A program made the position numbers and the translations under genes. The notes beneath the pieces are model-generated. The model worked only from the letters and a program-made list of their open reading frames with translations, had not been told where the DNA came from and made no database searches. Shown one piece after another: positions 36,127 to 47,269 of a DNA stretch of 60,000 nucleotides. Position 1 is the first letter of the stretch. Every line of letters starts with the position of its first letter. The DNA is from Membranipora membranacea (lineage: Eukaryota; Bryozoa; Gymnolaemata; Cheilostomatida; Membraniporidae): assembly GCA_914767715.1 (NCBI GenBank), contig OU612066.1, positions 34,944,283 through 35,004,282 of the forward strand, written 5' to 3'.

Positions 36127-37749
36127 GGAAAAATTTTGATAATCAGCAGGTAAAAAAAAGTTTGACAGTACTCGGCTACACGAAGAGAGAGGGTAACTCC
36201 CAGTAAGGATGAATTATCCTAGCCTGAATAAGAGCTCTTATGCAATCGGTAACAGGTTTAGTGGGCGTGTCTTTTCTTGGCGGCTATAACAATGTCACTC
36301 AGTTCTCTGAAAGTTGACAATAGAATAGCAAAGCATCTCAATGTAGGTAGTAGTTATAGTCAAGTCTGAGCAGGATAAGCCAAGAAGATGAGGAGTTGGG
36401 AGTTCTATGGAATATGCAAACCAAATATAATATGAGTATGATACTATATGGCTATCTATATGTGCTTGAAAGTAATGATCCGATCTGATGATTGCAATGA
36501 ACTCCCTCCTCTTTCATTGTTCATTAAGGTAAGTACATGGGAGGTGCAAACAGGGAGAATTCTCCCTGGTGCAAATCACCAATCCTCATGTGGACATGAA
36601 AAAATCCATTATGTGATGTGAGTAGTCAGTAATAATTGTAACTACAGTAAATGCACAGGACTTAGTCACATACATGTAACCAACCTTGGTGTTTTGCATT
36701 GGTCATATCAAGGAGTAGCCTGTTACTCCAGTCCTTAGTCATATGTATGTGACTACACACATAGATTACATGATGATGATGATCGGAGTGAGTCACTGGA
36801 GCGATAATAATATTCATAATAATTCATAATATTATTGTGATTGACAATGATATTTATCCATCGGACTCTTGCAGAGGGTCACCTCCTTTGGAGCATAGCT
36901 ATATGTATTCTTATTTTGGTGGTGATGTGTCACTGCCGCTTCTAGGTCTGATTTCTTCCTTTGTAACCAAACGGCACCTTTTTCTCATCTAACCTACAAA
37001 TATACCAACGTTGAGATATTGACAACCTACATTACCAGACATCATCACTGTAATCTGCTTATCATCTGCCTCATGCTTTCCCCGAAAGGCGCGTCAGAGG
37101 ATCCTTAAGTTAGTTAGAGTGCTCTGAAGCCATCAGCATGCGCCCCAACCATTAGCTACTCTGGCTGGCTGGCCAACATGAACTTGATCAGCTTGCATCA
37201 TGATCTCGATTCTCAACAGCTAATTGCTTAATCGTAACCAAATTTTGCGTGTATCACAAGCATAAAAATTTAATAGACAGTTTTGTTATGTAAATCTTTC
37301 AGGTGGAACTTGGAACTTGTAAAGATGGTAATGTTAATGACTGCCCTGGTTTCCAGTCGACAGATGACATCACTATCATTGCCTCCATGAGGCCGCTGCT
37401 CTCTCATCGGCAGCAGACAATGGTAACAGGTTGTTTTACAAAATTTAGTTTTTAATTGATTGTTATGATACAAATTTGCAAAGCATGTATAGGTGTAGGC
37501 TTGATGTCATCATGGATTGGATTAATATGAAAATCCATGCTGTCATCTTGCAGATCATTTACTATATAACACCTCTGTAAAGTGACCTCAGAGTGAATAC
37601 AAGGAGTAAGTGAAATCTATCCTGTTAGCCGGTCAATCATTTTTCCTGTCTCTGCTACAGTTCAAACTCTCACACCCTCTCATCCTCGCTGTCGAATTGG
37701 TTAACTTGATTATTTGTATATAGGCATAGCTGTTAAATCCATATTCTCG

Positions 37750-37928
37750 ACAGGATGGTGTAGTGGTTAGAGTTTGAGAGTTGCAGGTTCAAATCCCAGT
37801 CACTACTCATGCTGGTAAAGTAGGTGAGCTCTCCGGTCAATAGCCTAGCTTGCCCACCCTAACTTTGAACAAGTGTGCGCTGATTAAATGAGTTGTATCA
37901 CTAATCTTATGTAAGCATATTCTCATTG
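37750..37928 (+). repeat. tRNA-derived SINE
   Basis: Tandem A box (ATGGTGTAGTGGTTAGAG) and B box (GGTTCAAATCCCAG) are about 30 bases apart, followed by a ~120-bp unrelated body that ends at a C run. It resembles the SINE head at 32647 in the A box. Confidence 0.65.
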
Positions 37929-37945
37929 CCCCCCCCCCCCCCCCC
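37929..37945. repeat. 17-base C homopolymer
   Basis: Uninterrupted run of cytosines directly after the SINE body. It is unusual in this AT-rich DNA, and its length is likely uncertain in any assembly. Confidence 0.85.
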
Positions 37946-38021
37946 GAAAGTGGCAATGTATTGCAAAAAAGTGAATATTTGACAGCTCTGATTTTTACAC
38001 ACATGTGTCTCACAGCTGAAG

Positions 38022-38235
38022 ACTAGATTAGATTTTATTTATAACAAGCGAAATGATTATAAAAACTTGAAAATTGTTGAAGAGGCTGAATAAGATGCGG
38101 ATTTATTACATGAAAAGCGACACCCACTCCCCCAACATTACAATCTCGATAAGAGCTATAGTCTGTTTGTACTCTGTATGAGACATTTAAGAACATCTCA
38201 CCCACCAAAATCAGACTATGTACAGTCCAACACAC
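38022..38235 (-). mobile_element. 3'-end fragment of a LINE with AATCT-type tail
   Basis: Read on the minus strand, the fragment ends ...AATAAAATCTAATCTAATCT, closely resembling the TAAATC tail of the LINE at 26461-29400. The 5' part has a short open frame without recognisable RT motifs. I infer a 5'-truncated LINE 3' UTR. Confidence 0.45.
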
Positions 38236-38459
38236 AGTGTCAAGGCCCCGATAAGAGGCACAAGGTGTCTGAATCTCCCTACTTAGTTCATTGTTTAGTT
38301 CTTTGTTCTTATCTCAATTATTTTTCTTTGAAAAAATCCTTCCGCATATGTCAACAGTCTAATCAATCAACACTCCCTTTTCTTGTGTTTTTTGATCATC
38401 GTATTTCTTGAATGCCTCCCTACGCTCATTTAGCTTAGACTGAACCAACAGGCTACCCT

Positions 38460-38500
38460 CCCGACGGGCCGAGCGAGCGAGCGAAGCGAGGCCAGAGGGC
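38460..38500. repeat. Short CpG-rich GAGCGAGCGAAGCGAG motif
   Basis: GGCCGAGCGAGCGAGCGAAG then CGAGGCC: a tandem GAGC unit with terminal GGCC...GGCC, out of keeping with the AT-rich surroundings. Possibly the core of a small transposon. Confidence 0.4.
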
Positions 38501-41391
38501 GTACGGAAAGATAGAGACTATTTGTTTAGTCTACATTTAGCTGTGTATAATCTAATATCAATTAGTTTTTTTTCAACAGAAACCTGCTAAATTAGCTGAA
38601 ACTACAGCAAGGAGAAACCCTTCCATCCATGCAAGCTCTTACCCTGCTGCCTCTTGTCCAGCAGCACCAGGAAACACCAAACAGGAACAGAAAGCAACCA
38701 GAGACTTAATCAGCTGAAGAAAGAGAACTCCTAACAAATTTCCACGGCAGGAATCAATGTCTGCAGAGGGTAAGGATACAGAGCTGATAATATTATATGG
38801 GAGACTAATTTGTGGACTCAAACTTTGCTTGGGTCACTGGAATTGAAATTCCATTTTCATTACCCTAACCGAACCAGTGTTGGGTTAGGTCAGGGTTTCA
38901 ATGATGGAACGACATTTCCAGCAACCAAAGCAAACTATGCATTGAGCACTCAAACTAGTGTGCACTGTATACTCTCTGAAGCCTTATCTTAATTCTTACT
39001 TTGCGATGTTTTATTATCAGGGTACAATGTGGTGTGTAGTGGTGAAATAGTTCAACAGTGTTTATTCAAGATTTCAAGAAGTAGGACATACAGTTATTTG
39101 AAGCATTTTATGCTGTTCTTTGAACCTGGAGCAAACAGGCCCACAAAAACAGCCGGAGAACAAGCTTATCAAAAAGTTTTAGCAAGACAAAGCAGGTTAG
39201 TAATAGTATGATGGGTGTGCAATGATTGCGTATTGAAGCATCTTTTTAAAATAAAAACAACTCTTAGCCCTGACATTCTGTCCATGCTATAAACATACAA
39301 CTCCTATTTTTACACTATTCAGTCAATTCATTAGGACTTGGCAAAAATTCAAAACTTGGGAATTTGTCTTAGGTACTAGTACTACCCCTTTATCATTTAC
39401 AGAAAAAATCTTGGGGACTGGGGCCGTCAGGTAATCTCTAAACACAGAGCGAATCATAGAGATACTTATGTTTGTTTGCGATATTAATTAATTATATTAG
39501 CAAACTCAATCAGGGTGCTTGGTCACTGGGTGCAGGCCCCAGAGAACTAAGAATAAGGTTCATTGCGTAAGGCAGCCCTCGCACCCTGTATTGCTATGCC
39601 TAATCCTGCATATGTTCCCAAGATTGTCATTCTGTGAGAGTGCCATGAAATGGGGACAGACTTGGGGTTTTTTTTTGTGAGAAGAGTTATGTATTGGGAT
39701 TATTTTTCCACATTTCATTTTGAAAAATGACCACTGTGTGGAAGTTAACCTGATGTTGAACGGTGATGGTGAACTGAGGGTAATTCACCAATAACGTGTA
39801 AATAGACATGTATTTTCCTGTACTGTAACAATGTTTTTTATGTGCCTCCATTTCAAAAAGTTCACAAATCACCAACCAGATTTATGAAACCTAAATTTGT
39901 TACAGTTAGAAAACACAGCAAGAACTCAATACTGTACTGTACTTATCTAAAGCACCGTCAAGCTTGGAGTTTCTGTGTCTGAAGTTTGCCATTGTTCAGC
40001 CAAAATTAACCATGTGAAGTATGATTTATACCCAAAAAGAAACATCATATACTCCAGGAAAATTCATGATTTCATGAGTTTTATCATGTTGCATGTATTT
40101 ATTGTTTCAGGCAGCAAGGAAACAGACATTGAATGTGATTGCTGGTGATTGCGGTCATAAAAGAATGTAACCTGCACCTTTGCATTTTCACTAAAAGGCC
40201 TTGTCCATTTAGTAGGGTGCATCTATTTTCTGAGTGTATGTCACACTCGGCCAATGTATGTTTTGGATAAAATAAGTTTTAAAAAAACAATTATTAGATG
40301 GTACTGCAATAAAATTTACAAACAGAAGCTCATCAATATTGGTTCCTTGTCTACTATTAATGGCAATGTTTGTGGGTAGTAATTATACATACAAGGCCTT
40401 CAGTATAAGGCATACAATGATTGTATATCGATCAATTGTTTTTGTCAGGTTTTCACAACTTATGTACCTGTTTATGTGAATTGTTATATCATTGACTACT
40501 CATTCATTTTACTACCTGAAGACATGACAATGAGTCCCTCTCACTCCTTGGATGCACTACCAAGTAGCAAATGGCGCTTTAACTTAACTTAATCTCTTTC
40601 GATTAAAATGGTGATGTAGCGGTATATCCCGTGTCTCTGCTAATAGTTGCAAGACTATGAGCCTTGAAGAAAAATCTTTTTTTTGGCTTTGGATCTCTCA
40701 TATTTTTGCTATTTTGAAGACTGAGTTGAGTAACATGTATCATATTTTGCAAAAGGTCTCTGTCTGTGCATGTTTTTGCTTCCATTGGCAGTTGATGAGT
40801 TGGAGATCTCCATTCCTGTAAGTTGTAAATAGTGTCCTGCTATATTTGAATCAAGCACCCTATTCAGTTTGGTAACAGATCGCAGAAGAACACACTCTTG
40901 TTGAACTGTACTTGGATTGGATTTTCCAAAAAAAGGGGAGATATGATGGCATCAGATCAGAAAAAAGGGTATGATACACCCAACCAATGTTAAGTTCATT
41001 GATACACCATTCTATTGGTCTAAACAAGGGTTGCTATATCTGTGACCAAGCCCAAGGACTGAAATTGACTAATTTCTTGCTGTCACTGCTGAGGTGTGTA
41101 CTACTCATCAAAAGTCATTGGATTGCACCTGTCAGTGTCCAATTTAAAATCTTGAAGGATGTTATGCGGTTGATTTAATTGTCTGCTTGACAAAAGCAAG
41201 ATGTAATCTGAGAGCAACATAAAGATAAGCCACATATTACACTTCACATTTAAGCCACACCCACAGCAATTACATTATTCCGATTGAGTAATACTTATAT
41301 GACAGTCTATGAATTAGAGTTGTCCCCTCTTTGTGTGTAGACGAGGTGAGACATGTGAATTATTTTACCTGCAGGTATACTAAATTTTATA

Positions 41392-41490
41392 TGTCATAGT
41401 CCGGGCAAATACCGAAGCCGAGGGATGACACAGAATTTTTTTCCTGTATAGAAAATAAAAAAATTCTTTATGTCATCGTTCGTCTTCCGT
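41392..41490 (-). repeat. Right terminal inverted repeat (~99 bp)
   Basis: Reverse complement starts ACGGAAGACGAACGATGACA and ends TTTGCCCGGACTATGACA, matching the left repeat with scattered substitutions. It also forms an internal palindrome around 41440-41465. Confidence 0.85.
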
Positions 41491-41499
41491 AGTAAGACT
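41491..41499. repeat. Target-site duplication, right copy (9 bp)
   Basis: AGTAAGACT directly follows the right inverted repeat; it pairs with AGTAGGACT at 36022-36030. Confidence 0.8.
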
Positions 41500-43110
41500 G
41501 CCAGCTTTATCTCGCTTAGTGGAGAAAAGCATCTTTTGGGTTTTAGTAGTATTAAGCAATAAGTAGAGTTCTTCGGTAGACCAGAGATTCTATTGATCTC
41601 ATTAAAATAATTAGACAAGTCATTATTATCAGATATGCAACCAACAATTCTAGTGTCATCAACATATTTTAAAATAGCTATTTGCTCTGTTCTGACCTAA
41701 TCCTATTTGTATACACTGAGAATAATATAGGACTGAGGACAGAACTCTGGGGTGTTCCTGTGTTGGTGGTGATAAATGTTGAGAGAATATTGTTTACTAT
41801 TGTTTTTTGTGTTCTACATGTCAGGAAACTCGACACCAAGTTTGTAACTCTGGAGTCTAGATGTTGCAGTTCTGTGAGGAGATGAGTGTCTTTAACTATA
41901 TAGCTTTTCAGCAGACGTTCCATTATTTTACATAAGCAGCTTGTCAGGGCTATTGGTCGGAAGTGTTTATGTTGATTTGGTTTGTCAGTTTTGACAGTGG
42001 TTCGATGATGGCCGATTCCCATATATTAGGAGTTGTTTGAGAGTCTAGAGAGAAGTTGAATATATCCGTAATTACAGGGGCTAGTTGGTCAGCACAGAGT
42101 TTTAATACTCTGGGTATCAGACCATCAGATCAAGCACCCTTTTTAGAGCTGAGGCATTTGAGTTGTATCAGAACTGATTTTTCATCTATTGTGCAGGGAG
42201 GAGCAGTTAGGTTTTTGTAAGCAGGTTGTGGTGGCTGAGTGTCTTGTTTCTCAAATCTGGCAAAGAAATTGTTCAGTTCTTCAGGTTGGAGGTATATCTG
42301 GTTGTGACTTGGAGTTGTTGGTTAGAATGGTTTATGGAATATTTTTTAACTTCCTTTGGTGGTATGCATAGGCCTGTGCAGAAATTAATGTAGTCAGTTA
42401 TTGTTTCAGTCCGCTGGTTGATGTTGTCATTGGCATCTGTGAGATTGTCCCAAAGTGTGGTATCTAAGCATGCTTGAAGATTATTGACATTACTGTCGGA
42501 GAATGTTCTGCGAGTTGTATACGTAGGTTTGAATTTAGACAATGGTTTATAGGATGGCACGAGATGCATAATGTAATGGTCAGGGCTGCCAAGATGGGCT
42601 AATTGATGACATTGACTGTAGGCACCCTTGATCCTTGTGTAGCATTTGTCGAGGGTCTTGGTTCCTCTGGTCGGTTTGGTAACAGTTTGATAATATCTAT
42701 TTAGTCGAAATTTATGTTGGTTGAAATCTCCCATTACAAGAATACAAGAATTACGGTATTTCCTTTCAAGTTGATTGACATTTGATGTGATGCATTTAGC
42801 AGTGTTTGTTGCGTCTTGTTTAAGTCGAGATTGTCCGGTGGATGAGGCATAGCACGATACAGATATGATAGATGTAAACTCATGAGGTAGCCAGTGTGGA
42901 CAAGATTTGACAGTTAGTAATACACAGTTTTTATCAGTGTAGTTGTGGATAATTTGATTGTTTGTGGACCAATTTCTATCGATTTAAACCAAAATGCCAC
43001 CCCCTTGAGTTTTACCACTTTCTGTCATTACGGAATCGATGGTATCCATCTAGTTCAGTACGGTCCTTGGTGATATCCGAGATTCAGTGATACATACTCA
43101 GTTATTTAAA
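41500..43110 (-). mobile_element. LINE, 5' part (endonuclease and RT, left of the interruption)
   Basis: Minus-strand order: endonuclease remnants from about 43100 (DITKDRTELDGYHRFRNDR, then TQGGGILV with an internal stop at about 42985, then MGDFNQHKFRLNRYYQ at 42734), a linker (to 42273), and RT (42022-41500: FRPIALTSCLCKIMERLL, SSVLSPILFSVYT, then LKYVDDTRIVG in a shifted frame at about 41670). The RT catalytic YVDD is intact, unlike the 26-29 kb copy. Frame breaks lie between 42273 and 42022 and at about 41680. The frame stops at the transposon border and resumes at 36021. Confidence 0.85.
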
Positions 43111-44092
43111 GTCAAAAATGCTCAGTTGTAGTTATCTCCTCCTTACTTTTCCAAAAGCTATCTCCTTCCTACAGTTTTTAATTCAGAATAACCACATTTG
43201 GTCACCTGGATCGTTAGTCAATCAGCTAACTATTCATTTATCTTTTTCTGCAAAAAACTCCAAATCTGACAAAAAATCTCCAAGTTTGTGTTTTTCTGTT
43301 TGGGCAGAACTACATTTCGACATGGTAACTCACAGAGATCTGGTTTTTTTTGGAGCATCAGTTCATCACATTATCTAAATGAGCTTTTGAAATATTTTTT
43401 TAACATATTTAAAATTGCGATTTACTTTTTCATTACGGTGTTTATTTCATCCATCAGTGCAGTGGCAATGTTGCGCAAGGCAGTGCAAAGAGCCTATATA
43501 TTTGTAGTTTCTATGCCATTGTGTACAGTTTCAAACAAATTCTAATTGCCTTTTATCAAAGGAGTGGAGCAATTTACAAATGACAATGGAGATGCTATAC
43601 TGAACTTAAACAAAAGAATATTTCTGTTGGTTGATATAAGTTTTCAGTATAGATCGTGGTGACCCATCAGTCACCCATCAAGTTCTATCAGAATGACTAT
43701 AGACCTCAAAATAATTAATATTATTAATATTCCGAAACATGGTATGGATTTTGCTTTTTCAGTGGATACTGTTCAATGATATAGCATTTTCAAACTACAC
43801 CCAAATTTTTGAGCTTAAATTTTACTCGAATGTCATCCCAATATTTTTATTATTGAAAAACACTAATGTAACTATGCTGGATGTGTATAGGATTATGATA
43901 ACTGTGTGTCTGGAGGGCTCACCCTTAATAACACACATGATATTCTATGTGAAATATTCTGCTGAATTTTCAGTGAGCTGGTTTCTGTATGATCGACCTT
44001 GGTGTATTTATCACCATTAAGGAATTGCAGTCCTGAAATAACCATTGACAGCATTCATGTTACGGTTGAATTTGTACATTTTTTTAAAAATC
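43111..44092. other. Intergenic stretch without a supported gene
   Basis: Open frames 43118-43378, 43288-43545 and 43739-44020 (+) are hydrophobic and AT-driven, lack splice context and are not recognised. Confidence 0.45.
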
Positions 44093-44714
44093 GTGCCCTG
44101 GGACTGCATCTATACTGCAACAAGTTATAATGTTGTTACTTTTGAGGATTCGGTTAGCCAAACAGGTGGGCTGCCTCAATAAACAACAAATCTGAGATGG
44201 CCTCCAAACAAAATTGGAAGCAATTCCTCACGCAGTGCATTGAAACGATCCAAGTACAACTGAGACCTCTGCTGGATGAAGATATCAGTTAGAGCAATTA
44301 CAGACATTGTTTTCTCAGAGTAAATTTTCTAATCCCTCAAGAAAATCTTATTTGTAAACAACCAGTGTTTTGCAGTCTCTGTGTTTCATTACAGAGAAAG
44401 AATTTGTTACTGTTGTGCCTTGTTTATCTTTTCCAAAGGATTTAAAGGCAATGTAATTTTAGAATATCAAAACCTGAGGATTACCTTTGTGTCTCAAGAC
44501 TTGTTGCTTCTTATGATATTTATGTATTATAGCATTATTACATCAGATTAAAATTGAAGGTTGAATTAAATCAGATGTCTTGTCGCAAGCAACATCCTGG
44601 AGCATAGGCGGCAAAATTATTGTTACCTTAGTGGCCAGGCCGCAATATCTGCGCCAGGTTGCTCTCTGTTTGCAGGCAGGTCGGAGCACACCTGGGTTCT
44701 AACCAAAGCCCAGT
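44093..44714. repeat. Direct duplication, copy 1 (~622 bp)
   Basis: Starts GTGCCCTGGGACTG and ends CAAAGCCCAGT. It is nearly identical to 45904-46480 along its length. It holds an extra ~45 bases near 44505-44548 that copy 2 lacks. No coding content is seen. Confidence 0.9.
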
Positions 44715-44883
44715 GCTAGATAATTTGTAATTCCTGCTCAGTCCAAATATATTTTCCAACCAGCATTCCAAGCCCGAAACCCCAGTTCTGATACAAAAAA
44801 TTTAGCCCATATTGAGTGCCCCGTTTTTTATACCAATTTTATTGCATCTAAAATATCATATCATATTATGTTGAATCAATAGG

Positions 44884-45713
44884 CTCTAGTGCAGCTGTGG
44901 GCAACCTGCAGTCTTTTTGCCAGTGCGGCCTAATGGGTAATATTTTGCGGCCTAATTGTGGCCTTATGTCTGTAAAACTTTTTATACATTAATTTTGATT
45001 CCCCTTTTTTTATATGGAGAACCAAGTATGCATAGCGCTCTGTAAGCTCAAGATAATTCTAAAAAGTGGCCATTCTGTATTATACATGTAGCTAAGCTTC
45101 CCAGCCACTCTTACTACTTTATCAAGTTGTTGTCCTTTCGAAATAACACAAAACAGTGACCTTTGAATGTTAAAATTACAAGTTTCTCTAACATTATAGT
45201 AATTATTTTTATTTGCAAAACAGTCTCTGTGGACAAAAACTCCCTTTGTGACAAATGCTTCTGCATTATGGCTGAAATGTTCCATATTGAATTCTTCATT
45301 TCACAATCATTTGCGAAAATACTTCCTTCCCCATCAAAGCAGTCCTGTACGAACTTTATTTACACTTTAACCCCTGGTAGGGCGCTACAGCACCCCTCCC
45401 GCACCCACCCTGCGCTTTGTCATACACATGAAACATGGGGATACACACATGTACACAATCAAATCATGAGGTAAAATGACATCACAAAACTGAAGAAGAT
45501 TAGATAAACCAGTATTTCTGCTGAGTTGATGGTTTTTGGAACATACTGCAGTTATTAGACATAAATCTGTTTTAGTTTTTACAAAATAGTAAGTGCCAAA
45601 ATTGCTACTCCAGTTCCAATTTTATCCCTGAAAGATATGTTGCGGCCTTTTGAGTTGAGCCGGCATAAAATGTGGCCTTTTTCAAGAAAAGGTTGCCCAC
45701 CAATGCTCTAGTG
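44884..45713. mobile_element. hAT-type non-autonomous DNA transposon, 814 bp, with 8-bp target duplication
   Basis: The element spans 44892-45705. Its ends are CAGCTGTGGGCAACCTGCAG and, read inward from the right, CATTGGTGGGCAACCTTTTC; this is the GGTGGGCAACCT type of hAT terminus. The 8-bp duplication CTCTAGTG is perfect at 44884-44891 and 45706-45713. GCGGCC-type sequence recurs near both ends. A minus-strand frame of 91 codons inside (45010-45285) is not recognisable as a transposase. Confidence 0.92.
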
Positions 45714-45903
45714 GCTGGCTACTCATATATTTACATTTTTGCAATCGACCATGACACCTTGTCGACATTCAATTATCCACACTCTCTTTGCTCAACAAAA
45801 ACATGGTCCATGCTTCTAAAAAGTTATACAAGGTTGCGATCACTTCACTCTTGGTTAGCCGGGTAAACCTTCTTCCGGGAGTTATTGCACAATCAAGTAG
45901 AGG

Positions 45904-46480
45904 GTGCCCTGGGACTGTATCTATACTGCAACAGGTTATAATGTTGTTACTTTTGAGGATTCGGTTAGCCAAACAGGTGGGCTGCCTCAATAAACAACAA
46001 ATCTGAGATGGCCTCCAAACAAAATCTGAAGCAATTCTCCACGCGGTGCATTGAAACGATCCAAGTACAATTGAGACCGAAGCTGGATGAAGATATCAGT
46101 TAGAGCAATTACAGACATTGTTTTCTCAGAGAAAATTTTCTAATCCCTCAAGAAAATCTCATTTGTAAACAACCAGTTGTATTGCAGTCTCTGTGTTTCA
46201 TTACAGGGAAAGAATTTGTTACTGTTGTGCCTTGTTTATCTTTTCCAAATGATTTAAAGGCAATGTAATATTAGAATATCAAAACCTGAGGATAACCTTT
46301 GTGTCTCAAGACTGATTAAAATTGAAGGTTGATTTAAATCAGATGTCTTGTCACAAGCCACATCCCGGAGCATAGACGGCGAAATTCGTTGCCTTAGTGG
46401 CCAGGCCACAATATCTCCGCCATGTTGCTCTCTGTTTGCAGGCAGGTCGGAGCACACCTGGGTGCCAACCAAAGCCCAGT
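45904..46480. repeat. Direct duplication, copy 2 (~577 bp)
   Basis: Second copy of 44093-44714. Differences are scattered substitutions and one ~45-base gap. The two copies are separated by about 1.19 kb, of which 814 bp is the hAT-type element. Confidence 0.9.
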
Positions 46481-47269
46481 AGACGATGGACCGCAGATAC
46501 ATTTGATATGAGGCCCTTTCGATAAATTTAAGGTTCAATGATTGCACAGACCAAGGGTACATTGTGGCAGCATCATTCAAGGATTGTAATAGTTAATCCT
46601 ATTGTAAAAACTGCCACAATACTGCCTTCCTAGCTATACCCACCGTATCAATTTAGCTAGGATAGTAAGGTGTAATTTAAGCATAAAACTTCATGTCTAA
46701 TTGTGGAGTAAGGCTGTACAAAGGGAAATTTTTATGGGAGAGCCTGCATATTCTATTTTTTACTGTAATCAAAAACTTTGAATTCAGTTCATTCTCCAGA
46801 ACCCTATAATTGTGACAAATAGATGAAAGGAGTTTTTGGCATCAAGCTTCCCATAACTTTCCCCTTGACGCAAAGCTTGCAGGTTCCTTAACCAAGGAGT
46901 AAAAAACTCTTTCCTTGACTATTGTTAAAAAATTTACTCTGAATCCCTTTACTCTGTGAAGCAGTCTATCCACATGCTTGAAACTAAAATGTTTTACACA
47001 GATAGATAGATGGGGTGATAACTCTATACTGCAAATGAGCCACCAAATATCAACAATAGGAGAAGACAACTTCTTAGCCTAAGATTTGCCCAAATTGACT
47101 TTAATGAACTGAGTATTAGCTGAGATTGGTTCTGCAGTCGTTTAGTACGTAATAATCCATGGAGTTCATCTAGTTTTTTTAAGTATTGGTGAGCAGTATA
47201 GCAGGTAGTGGTACTTTACCCTTCCTGTGGCTATGTTTAAGTCGAACACCAGCACACTTACCTCGCTTT
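46481..47269. other. Intergenic stretch without a supported gene
   Basis: AT-rich, with no exon pair or element border recognised. Confidence 0.4.

Larger units (their letters stand above)
37303..40132 (+). pseudogene. Candidate spliced gene carried inside the Mutator-like element
   Basis: Four exons are proposed: 37303-37422 (AATCTTTCAG acceptor, GTAACA donor), 38580-38769 (TTTCAACAG, GTAAGG), 39021-39195 (TTATTATCAG, GTTAGT) and 40111-40132 (TTGTTTCAG, ending TGA). Phases 0, 1 and 2 agree at every join. The second exon has one in-frame TGA at 38715-38717, open on both sides, most simply a decayed arginine codon. An AATAAA lies at about 40309. The product has patches such as NDCPGFQSTDDITIIASM and TAGEQAYQKVLARQS and resembles nothing I know. 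No first exon with ATG was found. It could be a captured host gene fragment, or cargo belonging to the transposon. Long introns hold a LINE end and a SINE. Confidence 0.5.
36031..41490. mobile_element. 5.46-kb Mutator-like (MULE-type) transposon inserted in a LINE
   Basis: The ~97-bp inverted repeats at both ends, the 9-bp target duplication and the exact restoration of the LINE reading frame across the borders define this insert base by base. Long inverted repeats with 9-bp duplications are typical of MuDR/Foldback elements; Merlin-type (8-9 bp) is an alternative. No transposase-like frame is present. The interior has a candidate spliced gene (37303-40132), a LINE 3' end (38022-38235), a SINE (37750-37925) and a 17-base C run. 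It therefore looks like a non-autonomous element carrying captured sequence (Pack-MULE-like). Confidence 0.85.

Noticed and set aside
36306-36945. Possible two-exon small membrane protein (ATG at 36306, donor at about 36360, acceptor at 36874, hydrophobic run then stop)
   Set aside because: The phase works and the second piece is a hydrophobic helix, but both splice sites and the start are weak and the pieces are very short.
45010-45285. 91-codon minus-strand frame as a hAT transposase remnant
   Set aside because: It lies inside the hAT-type element but shows no transposase motif that I can recognise.
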